The translations under genes and the position numbers were made by a program. DNA of 64,000 nucleotides from Pseudomonas sp. PDM16 (GTDB lineage Bacteria > Pseudomonadota > Gammaproteobacteria > Pseudomonadales > Pseudomonadaceae): assembly GCF_014851865.1 (NCBI RefSeq), contig NZ_JACVAM010000009.1, forward strand, positions 1-64,000. The letters are read 5' to 3'. Shown here piece after piece: positions 18,091 through 29,896 of the stretch; positions within the stretch are counted from its first letter, which is position 1; each line of letters starts with the position of its first letter. Below the pieces are notes generated by a model. The model searched no databases, was not told the DNA's origin, and worked only from the letters and a program-made list of their open reading frames with translations.

Positions 18091-18627
18091 TTACTCGGCA
18101 GAGTTTGCGTCGGGGGTGCAGCCAGGTTTACCAGCAGCATATTTAAGACTGGGATCGACCACGGCATCCAGGCGTTTGAGCGCTTCGGAGCCGATCAGCA
18201 GCGGGTATTGGAATGCGCTGCGGTCGGTCAGGTTCACTTCGATGGTGCGCAGAGCCTTGCCCATGCACAGTTCCAGTTCGATCACCGGGCGGGCAGTGTA
18301 GGTCTTGCCTTCCTCGGGGTCGAAGTCACCAGCGCGGCGCTTGATCTTGCTGATACGCGCCAGCGGGCGCTCGATCGCGTGCTCGTGGGCCTCATCGATG
18401 GCTAGGTAGAAGCGCACCCAGGTCTCCCCGTCACGTTTGAAGCGTTTGATGTCGCGGGCGCTGAGGGAAGCGGTCTTGGCACCGGTGTCGAGTTTAGCGG
18501 CGACTTCCAGATCGAGATCGTTGAGGCTGACGTATTCGTTGAGACCATAAACGGTCTTTTCGGCGGCGACACTCAGGCCGGGAAGCAGGCTGCAGCTGAG
18601 GATGATGGCGAAAGGCTTGAGTCGCAT
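18091..18627 (-). CDS. periplasmic retropepsin-like aspartic protease (PF05618 type)
   Basis: The 178-residue product has a Sec signal (MRLKPFAIILSCSLLPGLSVAA) and then a retropepsin-like domain with the active-site KLDTGAKTASLSA (D47-T48-G49-A50), a second conserved block TARPVIELELCMG, and LLIGSEALKRLDAVVDPS. Homologues were long annotated as 'ATP-dependent zinc protease' but the fold is a single-lobed aspartic protease that must dimerise. I start at 18627 behind AAAGGA; upstream in-frame codons to 18909 lie in a promoter region. It is the first gene of the three-gene operon. Confidence 0.87.
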   Translation of the reverse strand: MRLKPFAIILSCSLLPGLSVAAEKTVYGLNEYVSLNDLDLEVAAKLDTGAKTASLSARDIKRFKRDGETWVRFYLAIDEAHEHAIERPLARISKIKRRAGDFDPEEGKTYTARPVIELELCMGKALRTIEVNLTDRSAFQYPLLIGSEALKRLDAVVDPSLKYAAGKPGCTPDANSAE

Positions 18628-18822
18628 AAATCCTTTGATGGGTCGCGTCGTCGGGGCGGCGGCAGTGCGCGAAGCAGGCCGATGGAGTCTAGCAGGCAGG
18701 GAGGTAGCCTGGGCGGGTTCGTGCAGGCCGCATTCTAACATGGGGTTTTTCTGCCGCGACAGCCGCTTATGAGCGTTTCTGCAGGTTGTTTGCTCGGTTG
18801 AGCGGGGTTTTTCTTTGCTCTG

Positions 18823-18838
18823 AGATTGTCGACAATCT
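18823..18838. promoter_or_regulatory. perfect palindrome, probable PrpR operator
   Basis: AGATTGTCGACAATCT is a perfect 16-base palindrome 70 bases upstream of prpR. Its core ATTGTCGACAAT matches the sort of site bound by FCD-type GntR repressors, and I recall it as the motif of propionate (PrpR) regulons. A second half-like TTGACAAT lies at the prpR start codon. It also sits 195 bases upstream of the divergent protease gene. Confidence 0.65.
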
Positions 18839-18908
18839 TGTTGTTCGTCATTGACGAAATGGGTATTTAGAGCATATTTTGCTCCTACTTCAATTGGATC
18901 TGTTGACA

Positions 18909-19634
18909 ATGATGCTTGAGTCTCCGGAGTCGTTCAGTGTTGATCAGGGTGATTCGGAAACCCTGGCCGAGCACGTGTTTCGACGCATCCAGGCAGCCAT
19001 CGTGCAGGGCGAGATTCCACCCGGCAGCAAGATTTCCGAGCCCGAGCTGGCGCGCACCTACGGCATCAGCCGTGGACCACTGCGGGAGGCCATCCACCGT
19101 CTGGAGGGACAGAGGCTGCTGGTTCGAGTTCCGCACGTTGGAGCCCGGGTGGTCTCGCTCAGCCATGCCGAGCTGATCGAGCTGTACGAGATTCGCGAGT
19201 CGCTGGAAGGCATGGCCTGTCGGCTGGCCGCCGAGCGCATGAGTCAGGCCGAAATCGATGAGCTGCGCCGCGTGCTGGAGCTGCACGAGCAGGATGCTGC
19301 CTTCAAGGCCGGCGTCGGCTACTACCAGCAGGAAGGCGACTTCGACTTTCACTACCGGATCATTCAGGGCAGCGGCAACCGCACGCTGACGCAGATGCTC
19401 TGTGGCGAGCTGTACCAGCTGGTACGCATGTATCGCCTGCAGTTTTCCACCACGCCGAATCGCCCACACCAGGCCTTCGCCGAGCACCACCGTATTCTCG
19501 ATGCCATCGCCGACCGTGACGGCGAACTGGCCGAGCTACTGATGCGCCGTCACATCGGCGCCTCCAAGCGCAATATCGAGCGCCACTACAAGGAAGCGCT
19601 CGCCAACCCGTCCAAAACACGAGGTGAGTCATGA
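18909..19634 (+). CDS. prpR: GntR-family (FCD) regulator of the methylcitrate operon
   Basis: The 241-residue product has a winged helix (LAEHVFRRIQAAIVQGEIPPGSKISE... ISRGPLREAIHRLEG) and an FCD effector domain (YEIRESLEGMACRLAAERM, metal-type histidines near HEQD, FHYRII and RRHIGASK). It is the first gene of prpR-prpB-prpC-acnD-prpF and overlaps prpB by four bases. It probably represses the operon until methylcitrate or methylisocitrate binds. The start at 18909 has no strong ribosome site; 18912 is an alternative. Confidence 0.92.
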   Translation: MMLESPESFSVDQGDSETLAEHVFRRIQAAIVQGEIPPGSKISEPELARTYGISRGPLREAIHRLEGQRLLVRVPHVGARVVSLSHAELIELYEIRESLEGMACRLAAERMSQAEIDELRRVLELHEQDAAFKAGVGYYQQEGDFDFHYRIIQGSGNRTLTQMLCGELYQLVRMYRLQFSTTPNRPHQAFAEHHRILDAIADRDGELAELLMRRHIGASKRNIERHYKEALANPSKTRGES

Positions 19635-20518
19635 GTGTAAGAACCCCCGGCCAGCGCTTCCGCGACGCCATCGCAGCCGAGCAGCCGCTGCAGGTGATTG
19701 GCGCGATCAACGCCAACCATGCGCTGCTGGCCAAACGCGCAGGCTTCCAGGCCATCTACCTGTCGGGTGGCGGTGTCGCGGCGGGCTCCCTGGGCCTGCC
19801 GGACCTGGGTATCAACACCCTGGATGATGTGCTCACTGACGTACGCCGCATCACTGACGTCTGTGATCTGCCGCTGCTGGTGGATATCGACACCGGCTTT
19901 GGCCCCAGCGCCTTCAACATCGAACGCACCATCAAGAACCTGATCAAGGCCGGCGCTGCTGCTGCCCACATTGAGGATCAGGTCGGCGCCAAGCGTTGTG
20001 GTCATCGCCCGGGCAAGGAAATCGTCTCCTGCGAGGAGATGGTCGACCGTGTTCGCGCTGCCGCCGATGCCAAGACCGACCCGAACTTCTTCCTGATCGC
20101 CCGTACCGACGCCATCCAGGCCGAGGGTGTGGACGCCGCCATCGAGCGCTGCCAGCGCTATGTGGAGGCGGGCGCCGATGGCATCTTCGCCGAAGCCGCC
20201 TATGACCTGCCGACCTACAAGCGCTTCGTCGATGCGCTGAATGTGCCGGTGCTGGCCAACATCACCGAGTTCGGCGCGACCCCGCTGTTCACTCGTGACG
20301 AGCTGGCCTCGGTCGGCGTGGCCATCCAGCTCTACCCGCTGTCGGCCTTCCGCGCCGCCAACAAGGCGGCGGAAAGTGTCTACACCTCGATCCGCCAGAA
20401 CGGCCACCAGAAGGACGTGATCGAGCTGATGCAGACCCGTGCCGAGCTGTATGACCGTATCGGCTACCACGCCTTCGAGCAGAAGCTCGATGCGCTGTTC
20501 GCCGCCGGCAAGAAGTAA
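19631..20518 (+). CDS. prpB: 2-methylisocitrate lyase
   Basis: The 295-residue isocitrate-lyase-family enzyme splits 2-methylisocitrate into pyruvate and succinate, the last step of the methylcitrate cycle. The signature KRCGH (catalytic C123) and the metal-binding DIDTGFG (D85, D87) are present, with IARTDA downstream. The start overlaps the prpR stop (ATGA). Confidence 0.97.
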   Translation: MSVRTPGQRFRDAIAAEQPLQVIGAINANHALLAKRAGFQAIYLSGGGVAAGSLGLPDLGINTLDDVLTDVRRITDVCDLPLLVDIDTGFGPSAFNIERTIKNLIKAGAAAAHIEDQVGAKRCGHRPGKEIVSCEEMVDRVRAAADAKTDPNFFLIARTDAIQAEGVDAAIERCQRYVEAGADGIFAEAAYDLPTYKRFVDALNVPVLANITEFGATPLFTRDELASVGVAIQLYPLSAFRAANKAAESVYTSIRQNGHQKDVIELMQTRAELYDRIGYHAFEQKLDALFAAGKK

Positions 20519-20536
20519 CCACCAGCCTGGCATGGT

Positions 20537-20630
20537 GAATGACGCTCCGCTGTCATTCGCCGCAGGCACCCTCGGCGGATTGAGATGTCTGCCGACCGCA
20601 TTCGAACCGAACGACAGGCCTTGAGGCCTG
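20537..20630 (+). repeat. two hairpins in the prpB-prpC gap
   Basis: GAATGAC...GTCATTC (20537-20558) and CAGGCC-TTGA-GGCCTG (20615-20630) lie in the 154-base gap. Neither has a T-run. They may separate mRNA segments of different stability. Confidence 0.4.
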
Positions 20631-20672
20631 CGCAACAAGAACAAGCAACCGGATTTGATGAGGAGACACGCG

Positions 20673-21833
20673 ATGAGCGCTACCGCAGAAACCACCACCG
20701 GCTTCAAGCCTAAGAAGTCCGTGGCGCTGAGTGGCACCGCCGCTGGCAACACCGCCCTGTGCACCGTTGGCCGCACCGGCAACGACCTGCACTATCGTGG
20801 CTATGACGTCCTGGATTTCGCCAATCGCTGCGAGTTCGAGGAAATCGCCCATCTGCTGGTCCATGGCAAGCTGCCCAACACCGCCGAACTGGCCGGCTAC
20901 AAGGCCAAGCTGAAAGCCCTGCGCGGCCTGCCGGCTGGCGTGAAGGCCGCCCTGGAAACCCTGCCGCCGTCAGCCCACCCGATGGACGTGATGCGCACAG
21001 CCGTGTCCGTGTTCGGCTGCCTGTCGCCGGAGAAGGACGACCACAATCATCCGGGTGCCCGTGACATCGCCGACAAGCTCATGGCTTCGCTGGGCTCCGC
21101 GCTGCTGTACTGGTACCACTTCAGCCACAACGGCAAGCGCATCGACGTCGAGACCGACGACGACTCTATCGGCGGCCACTTCCTGCACCTGTTGCATGGC
21201 GAGAAGCCGCGCGAGTCCTGGGTGCGTGCCATGCACACCTCGCTCAACCTGTACGCCGAGCACGAGTTCAACGCCTCCACCTTCACCTCCCGGGTGATCG
21301 CCGGTACCGGCTCGGACATGTTCAGCTGCATCGCCGGTGCTATCGGCGCGCTGCGCGGCCCGAAACACGGCGGCGCCAACGAAGTGGCCTTCGAGATTCA
21401 GAAGCGCTACGACAACCCGGACGAGGCCGAGGCCGACATCCGTGCCCGTGTCGAGAAGAAAGAAGTGGTGATCGGCTTCGGTCATCCGGTCTACACCGTG
21501 GCCGACCCGCGCAACAAGGTGATCAAGGAAGTCGCCCAGCAGCTGTCGAACGAGCAGTCCAACACCAAGATGTATGACATCGCCGAGCGCCTGGAAACCA
21601 TCATGTGGGACATCAAGAAGATGTTCCCCAACCTCGATTGGTTCAGTGCCGTGAGCTACCACATGATGGGCGTGCCCACCGCGATGTTCACCCCGCTGTT
21701 CGTTATCGCGCGCACCGCCGGCTGGTCCGCCCACGTCATCGAGCAGCGCATCGACGGCAAGATCATTCGCCCGAGCGCCAACTACACCGGTCCCGAGGAC
21801 CTGAAGTTCGTGCCGCTCAAGGACCGTAAATAA
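20673..21833 (+). CDS. prpC: 2-methylcitrate synthase
   Basis: The 386-residue citrate-synthase-fold enzyme condenses propionyl-CoA with oxaloacetate. Conserved blocks are RGYDVLDFANRCEFEEIAHLL, the HEFNASTFTSRVIAGTGSD histidine region, GALRGPKHGGANE, and GFGHPVYTVADPR with the catalytic histidine. I use the ATG at 20673 behind GAGGAGA, giving MSATAETTTG. It is followed one base after its stop by acnD. Confidence 0.97.
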   Translation: MSATAETTTGFKPKKSVALSGTAAGNTALCTVGRTGNDLHYRGYDVLDFANRCEFEEIAHLLVHGKLPNTAELAGYKAKLKALRGLPAGVKAALETLPPSAHPMDVMRTAVSVFGCLSPEKDDHNHPGARDIADKLMASLGSALLYWYHFSHNGKRIDVETDDDSIGGHFLHLLHGEKPRESWVRAMHTSLNLYAEHEFNASTFTSRVIAGTGSDMFSCIAGAIGALRGPKHGGANEVAFEIQKRYDNPDEAEADIRARVEKKEVVIGFGHPVYTVADPRNKVIKEVAQQLSNEQSNTKMYDIAERLETIMWDIKKMFPNLDWFSAVSYHMMGVPTAMFTPLFVIARTAGWSAHVIEQRIDGKIIRPSANYTGPEDLKFVPLKDRK

Positions 21834-21834
21834 A

Positions 21835-24444
21835 ATGAACACCAACTACCGTGAACGCCTGGCCGGCACCGATCTGGATTACTTCAACGCCCCTGCGGCC
21901 GTCGAGGCGATCCAGGCGGGCGCCTGGGCCAAATTGCCCTATACCTCGCGCGTGCTGGCCGAGCAGCTGGTGCGCCGCTGCGAGCCGGAGCTGCTGACGC
22001 CCGCCCTGGAGCAGCTGATCTACCGCAAGCGCGACCTGGACTTCCCCTGGTACCCGGCGCGCGTGGTCTGCCACGACATCCTCGGCCAGACCGCGCTGGT
22101 CGACCTGGCCGGCCTGCGCGACGCCATCGCCGAGCAAGGCGGCGACCCGTCCAAGGTGAATCCGGTGGTGCCGACCCAGCTGATCGTCGACCACTCACTG
22201 GCTGTGGAAGCGCCGGGCTTCGATCCGGATGCCTTCGAGAAGAACCGTGCTATCGAGGATCGCCGCAACGAGGATCGCTTCCACTTCATCGAGTGGACCA
22301 AGACCGCGTTCAAGAACGTCGATGTGATCCCGGCCGGCAACGGCATCATGCACCAGATCAACCTGGAGAAAATGAGCCCGGTGATCCAGGCGCGCGGCGG
22401 CATCGCGTTCCCCGACACCTGCGTCGGCACCGATTCGCACACTCCGCACGTGGACGCCCTGGGCGTGATCGCTATCGGCGTCGGTGGCCTGGAAGCCGAG
22501 ACCGTGATGCTCGGCCATCCGTCGATGATGCGCCTGCCCGACATCGTCGGCGTCGAACTGACCGGCAAACGCAAGCCGGGTATCACTGCCACCGACATCG
22601 TCCTGGCCATCACCGAGTTCCTGCGCAAGGAGCGTGTGGTTGGCGCCTACGTCGAGTTCTTCGGCGAAGGGGCGGACAGTCTGTCGATCGGCGACCGCGC
22701 GACTATCTCCAACATGTGCCCGGAATACGGCGCCACTGCCTCGATGTTCTACATCGACGGCCAGACCATCGACTACCTCAAGCTCACCGGTCGCGAGCCC
22801 GAGCAAGTGGCGCTGGTGGAAAATTACGCCAAGACCCTCGGTCTGTGGGGCGATGCGCTGAAGACCGCCGAATACGAGCGCGTGCTGAGCTTCGACCTGG
22901 GCCGCGTGGTGCGTAACATGGCCGGCCCATCCAACCCGCACCGCCGCCTGCCGACCTCGGCGCTGGCCGAGCGCGGCATTGCCGACGAAGCCAAGCTGCA
23001 GTCCGGCAAGGCCGAGGAAGCCGAAGGCCTGATGCCCGATGGCGCGGTGATCATCGCCGCCATCACCAGTTGCACCAACACCTCCAACCCGCGCAACGTG
23101 GTTGCCGCGGGGCTGGTGGCGAAGAAGGCCAACGCGTTGGGCTTGATCCGCAAACCCTGGGTCAAGACTTCCTTCGCTCCTGGTTCGAAAGTCGCCAAGC
23201 TGTACCTGGAGGAGGCCGGCCTGCTGCCGGAACTGGAGAAGCTCGGCTTCGGCATCGTCGCCTACGCCTGCACCACCTGTAACGGCATGTCCGGTGCACT
23301 GGACCCGGTGATCCAAAAAGAGATCATCGACCGCGACCTGTACGCCACCGCCGTACTCTCGGGCAACCGCAACTTCGACGGTCGTATCCATCCGTACGCC
23401 AAGCAGGCTTTCCTGGCGTCGCCGCCGCTGGTGGTCGCCTACGCCATCGCCGGTACCGTGCGCTTCGATATCGAACAGGATGTGCTGGGCACCGATAAGA
23501 ACGGCAACCCGGTTACGCTCAAGGACCTGTGGCCGTCCGACGAGGAGATCGACGCCATCGTCGCCTCCAGCGTCAAGCCGGAGCAGTTCCGCCAGATATA
23601 CATCCCGATGTTCGATCTGGGCAGCGTGCAGGAAGCGGAAAGCCCGCTATATGACTGGCGACCGATGTCCACCTACATCCGCCGCCCTCCGTACTGGGAA
23701 GGCGCGCTGGCCGGCGAGCGTACGCTCAAGGGCATGCTGCCGCTGGCGATCCTGCCGGACAACATCACTACCGATCACCTGTCGCCATCCAACGCCATCC
23801 TGATGGACTCGGCGGCCGGCGAGTACCTGCACAAGATGGGCCTGCCGGAGGAGGACTTCAACTCCTACGCCACCCACCGCGGCGACCACCTGACCGCCCA
23901 GCGCGCCACCTTCGCCAACCCGCAGCTGGTCAACGAGATGGTCGTGGTCGATGGTGCGGTGAAGAAGGGTTCGCTGGCCCGCGTCGAGCCGCAAGGCCAG
24001 GTCATGCGCATGTGGGAGGCCATCGAAACCTACATGAACCGCAAGCAGAACCTGATCATCGTCGCTGGCGCCGACTACGGCCAGGGCTCGTCTCGTGACT
24101 GGGCGGCCAAGGGCGTACGTCTGGCGGGTGTGGAAGTGATCGTCGCCGAAGGCTTCGAGCGTATCCACCGCACCAACCTGGTGGGCATGGGCGTGCTGCC
24201 GGTGGAGTTCAAACCGGGCACCACCCGCCTGACCTTGGGTCTGGACGGCACCGAGACTTACGACATCAAGGGCGAAGTCTCGCCGCGCTGCGACCTGACC
24301 CTGGTGGTCAATCGCCGCAATGGCGAGGTGGTCGAGGTGCCGGTGACCTGCCGCCTCGACACCGCTGCCGACGTCAGTGTGTACAAGGCTGGTGGCGTGT
24401 TGCAGCGCTTTGCCAAGGACTTCCTCGAAGGCGCGGTAGCCTGA
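21835..24444 (+). CDS. acnD: Fe/S-dependent 2-methylcitrate dehydratase AcnD
   Basis: The 869-residue aconitase-family enzyme dehydrates 2-methylcitrate to 2-methylaconitate. The [4Fe-4S] ligands are visible at C413 (TSCTNTSNPRNV), C479 and C482 (CTTCNGMSG). The C-terminal swivel domain carries GADYGQGSSRDWAAKGVRLAGV. Its partner PrpF follows. The start codon is one base after the prpC stop. Confidence 0.97.
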   Translation: MNTNYRERLAGTDLDYFNAPAAVEAIQAGAWAKLPYTSRVLAEQLVRRCEPELLTPALEQLIYRKRDLDFPWYPARVVCHDILGQTALVDLAGLRDAIAEQGGDPSKVNPVVPTQLIVDHSLAVEAPGFDPDAFEKNRAIEDRRNEDRFHFIEWTKTAFKNVDVIPAGNGIMHQINLEKMSPVIQARGGIAFPDTCVGTDSHTPHVDALGVIAIGVGGLEAETVMLGHPSMMRLPDIVGVELTGKRKPGITATDIVLAITEFLRKERVVGAYVEFFGEGADSLSIGDRATISNMCPEYGATASMFYIDGQTIDYLKLTGREPEQVALVENYAKTLGLWGDALKTAEYERVLSFDLGRVVRNMAGPSNPHRRLPTSALAERGIADEAKLQSGKAEEAEGLMPDGAVIIAAITSCTNTSNPRNVVAAGLVAKKANALGLIRKPWVKTSFAPGSKVAKLYLEEAGLLPELEKLGFGIVAYACTTCNGMSGALDPVIQKEIIDRDLYATAVLSGNRNFDGRIHPYAKQAFLASPPLVVAYAIAGTVRFDIEQDVLGTDKNGNPVTLKDLWPSDEEIDAIVASSVKPEQFRQIYIPMFDLGSVQEAESPLYDWRPMSTYIRRPPYWEGALAGERTLKGMLPLAILPDNITTDHLSPSNAILMDSAAGEYLHKMGLPEEDFNSYATHRGDHLTAQRATFANPQLVNEMVVVDGAVKKGSLARVEPQGQVMRMWEAIETYMNRKQNLIIVAGADYGQGSSRDWAAKGVRLAGVEVIVAEGFERIHRTNLVGMGVLPVEFKPGTTRLTLGLDGTETYDIKGEVSPRCDLTLVVNRRNGEVVEVPVTCRLDTAADVSVYKAGGVLQRFAKDFLEGAVA

Positions 24445-24536
24445 TGTAACGACTCCGCTCCGCCAATGGCGGGGCGGACCTCTTCTCGCAGGGCCGGGTC
24501 AGTTCGACCCTGCATCGAATGGCCAGGACCTGACTC

Positions 24537-25724
24537 ATGTCCCATGTACCTCAAGTGAAGATCCCCGCCACCTACATTCGCGGCGGTACCAGCAAAGGCG
24601 TGTTCTTCCGCCTGCAGGACCTGCCCGAGCGTTGCCAGGTGCCCGGCGAGGCCCGCGACAAGCTGTTCATGCGCGTGATCGGCAGCCCCGATCCGTACAG
24701 CGCGCATATCGATGGCATGGGCGGCGCGACCTCGTCGACCTCCAAGTGCGTGATCCTGTCCAAGAGCAGCCAGCCCGATCACGACGTCGACTACCTCTAC
24801 GGCCAGGTTTCCATCGACAAGGCTTTCGTCGACTGGAGCGGCAACTGCGGCAACCTGTCGACCGCTGCCGGCGCCTTCGCCCTGCATGCCGGTCTGGTCG
24901 ATCCGGCGCGCATCCCGGACAACGGCACCTGCGTGGTGCGTATTTGGCAGGCCAATATCCAGAAAACCATCATCGCCCACGTGCCGGTCAGCAATGGCCA
25001 GGTCCAGGAAACCGGCGACTTCGAGCTGGACGGCGTGACCTTCCCGGCAGCTGAGATCGTGCTGGAGTTCCTCGATCCGTCCGACGACGGCGAGGAGGGC
25101 GGCTCGATGTTCCCCACCGGCAACCTGGTCGATGACCTGGAAGTGCCAGGTGTCGGCACCTTCAAGGCGACCATGATCACCGCTGGCATTCCCACGGTGT
25201 TCGTCAGTGCCGAGGACATCGGTTACCAGGGCACCGAGCTGCGCGAGGCGATCAATGGCGACCCGCAGCAACTGGCGCGCTTCGAGCAGATTCGCGTGGC
25301 CGGCGCCCTGCGCATGGGGCTGATCAAGACGGCAGAGGAGGCGGCCACCCGCCAGCACACGCCGAAGATCGCCTTTGTGTCCAAGCCCAAGAGCTACAAG
25401 GCGTCCAGTGGCAAGAAGGTGGCTGCTAGCGAGGTCGATCTGCTGGTCCGTGCGCTGTCCATGGGCAAGCTGCACCACGCCATGATGGGCACCTGCGCGG
25501 TGGCCATCGGCACGGCGGCGGCCATTCCCGGCACCCTGGTCAACCTGGCGGCCGGTGGCGGCGAGCGCGAAGCCGTGCGTTTCGGTCATCCATCCGGCAC
25601 CTTGCGGGTTGGTGCGGAAGCCACGCTAGTCGACGGTGAGTGGACTGTGACCAAGGCCATCATGAGTCGCAGTGCACGAATCCTAATGGAAGGCTGGGTT
25701 CGGGTGCCGGGCGATTCCTTCTAG
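24537..25724 (+). CDS. prpF: 2-methylaconitate cis-trans isomerase PrpF
   Basis: The 395-residue PrpF-fold protein begins with the family block IPATYIRGGTSKGVFFRL and has DGMGGATSSTSKCVI and WSGNCGNLSTAAGAFAL. It isomerises the AcnD product so that it can be hydrated to methylisocitrate. It is the last gene of the operon; no prpD follows, and a convergent LysE-type gene begins 19 bases later. Confidence 0.97.
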   Translation: MSHVPQVKIPATYIRGGTSKGVFFRLQDLPERCQVPGEARDKLFMRVIGSPDPYSAHIDGMGGATSSTSKCVILSKSSQPDHDVDYLYGQVSIDKAFVDWSGNCGNLSTAAGAFALHAGLVDPARIPDNGTCVVRIWQANIQKTIIAHVPVSNGQVQETGDFELDGVTFPAAEIVLEFLDPSDDGEEGGSMFPTGNLVDDLEVPGVGTFKATMITAGIPTVFVSAEDIGYQGTELREAINGDPQQLARFEQIRVAGALRMGLIKTAEEAATRQHTPKIAFVSKPKSYKASSGKKVAASEVDLLVRALSMGKLHHAMMGTCAVAIGTAAAIPGTLVNLAAGGGEREAVRFGHPSGTLRVGAEATLVDGEWTVTKAIMSRSARILMEGWVRVPGDSF

Positions 25725-25743
25725 GAAGCGCCCGCTGGAAGCG

Positions 25744-26391
25744 TCAGTGGTTGTTGACGCCCAGCATCAGCCCACCGGCGCCAACGAAGAAGGCGCCGGT
25801 ACTCTTGTTCAGACGGCTGACACCCTTGCTGCTGCGCACCAGGCGGCGGATCTGCATGCCGAACAGGGCGTAGGCCGTGGAGCCGACCAGCAGTTCGGCC
25901 AGCAGATAGGTGCTACCGAGATAGAGGAACTGCTCGGCAGCGGGTTCTCCGGGCTTGATGAACTGCGGAAAGATCGCGGCGAACAGCAGAATGGCCTTGG
26001 GGTTGCTGATGCCGACCAGGAACTCGTTGAGCATAAGCTTGCCGATGGGTGCCTTGGCAGAGTCCTGGGGACGCAGTTCGCCTTCATCGACCTTCAGTCC
26101 GCTGAACTCGGTGCTGCGCCAGGTCTTGATACCCAGGTACACGAGATAGAGCGCGCCGACCCACTTGATGATGGTGAAGGCGGTTTCCGAGGCTAGGAGC
26201 ATCGCGCCTAGGCCGACCGCAGATACGAACAGGAAGATGGCGTAGGCCGTCAGGCGCCCGAAGGTGGCCAGCAGGGCCGCGCGAAAACCGTAATTGATCC
26301 CGTTGTTGAGGGCGCAGAAGTTGTTGGGGCCGGGGCCAAGCGAGATCAGCGCGGCGATAGGGGCGAACAGTACTGCGTCCATCAGGGTCAT
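25744..26391 (-). CDS. LysE/RhtB-family amino-acid exporter
   Basis: The 215-residue membrane protein has about six TM segments and the family motif ISLGPGPNNFCALNNGINYGFRA near the N-terminus, plus GISNPKAILLFAAIFPQF in the middle. Members export amino acids or homoserine lactones; substrate cannot be told from sequence. I start at MTLMDAVLFAPIAAL (26391); the frame is open to 26556 but those codons lie in ppsR. Confidence 0.88.
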   Translation of the reverse strand: MTLMDAVLFAPIAALISLGPGPNNFCALNNGINYGFRAALLATFGRLTAYAIFLFVSAVGLGAMLLASETAFTIIKWVGALYLVYLGIKTWRSTEFSGLKVDEGELRPQDSAKAPIGKLMLNEFLVGISNPKAILLFAAIFPQFIKPGEPAAEQFLYLGSTYLLAELLVGSTAYALFGMQIRRLVRSSKGVSRLNKSTGAFFVGAGGLMLGVNNH

Positions 26392-26417
26392 GACGGTCAC
26401 CGAAAGGCGGGGTGGTA

Positions 26418-27236
26418 TTACTTGAGGCGCCGCTCGACGCCTTTTTCCACCAGAATCTTCGCCGAGATTTCCTCGACGGAGAAGTGGGTGGAGTTGATGA
26501 AATTGATGTTTTCGCGACGCAACAGGTTTTCCACCTCGCGCACCTCGAACTCGCACTGGGCGTAACTAGCGTAGCGGCTGTTGGGCTTGCGTTCGTGGCG
26601 AATCGCGGTGAGCCGATCGGGATCGATGGTCAGGCCGAACAGCTTGTGCTTGTAGGGCTTGAGGGCAGCCGGTAGCTGCAGGCGCTCCATGTCCTCCTCG
26701 GTCAGCGGATAGTTCGCGGCACGGATGCCGAACTGCATGGCCATATAGAGGCAGGTGGGCGTTTTACCGCAGCGAGAAACACCGATCAGAATCAAATCGG
26801 CCTTGTCGTAGTAGTGGGTGCGGGCACCGTCGTCATTGTCCAGAGCGAAATTGACTGCCTCAATGCGCTCCATGTAGTTGGTGCTGCTGGCAATGGAGTG
26901 GGACTTGCCGACCGAGTACGAGGAGTGTTCGCTGAGCTCGGCCTCCAGCGGAGCCAGGAAAGTCGAGAAGATGTCGATCATGAAGCCGTCGGACTGGGCC
27001 AGAATGTCGCGGATCTCGTGGTTTACGACGGTGTCGAAGATGATCGGCCGGGCGCCGTCTTTCTCGGCAGCATTGTTGATTTGCTGTACCATGGCCCGCG
27101 CCTTCTCGACGCTGTCTATATAGGGACGTGTGAGCTTGGTGAAGCTGATGGCCTCGAATTGCGCCAGCAGGCTTTGCCCGAGGGTTTCCGCGGTGATGCC
27201 GGTGCCGTCGGATATGAAGAATGCGGTTCGTTTCAT
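26418..27236 (-). CDS. ppsR: PEP synthetase regulatory kinase/pyrophosphorylase
   Basis: The 272-residue DUF299 protein has the N-terminal FFISDGTGITAETLGQSLL and a P-loop GVSRCGKT (152-159). The family phosphorylates a threonine next to the catalytic histidine of PEP synthetase using ADP, and reverses it by phosphorolysis. It is divergent from its target ppsA with a 155-base shared promoter region. Confidence 0.96.
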   Translation of the reverse strand: MKRTAFFISDGTGITAETLGQSLLAQFEAISFTKLTRPYIDSVEKARAMVQQINNAAEKDGARPIIFDTVVNHEIRDILAQSDGFMIDIFSTFLAPLEAELSEHSSYSVGKSHSIASSTNYMERIEAVNFALDNDDGARTHYYDKADLILIGVSRCGKTPTCLYMAMQFGIRAANYPLTEEDMERLQLPAALKPYKHKLFGLTIDPDRLTAIRHERKPNSRYASYAQCEFEVREVENLLRRENINFINSTHFSVEEISAKILVEKGVERRLK

Positions 27237-27391
27237 TGATCCCGGAGGCCTTAAGTCAGGAGCGATTCTTGGCTATCATAGGCCCCCTTTGCCGGGCCTG
27301 TACTGGACGGCATTGTGACTTATTTCCTTGAGGCAAAGCCAGGCTGCGGCGGCGCTGCACCGGCTCTGCCACGTACAGTGGAGAGTTCACC

Positions 27392-29767
<2,376 letters not shown>

Positions 29768-29785
29768 TCCCGAAGCCGTTACAGA

Positions 29786-29813
29786 AAGGGTGGGAGCGAT
29801 CCCGCCCTTTTTT
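29786..29813 (+). terminator. rho-independent terminator after ppsA
   Basis: AAGGGTGGGA and TCCCGCCCTT arms around a GCGA loop, followed by a T-run. Confidence 0.88.
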
Positions 29814-29896
29814 GTGGCTCCTCATTCCAGGCCGGGTCGTCGTGAAAGCGGCGTCGGAAATGGCTCCCGGCAATCTTCTTGTGCAAGAACGGCAGT

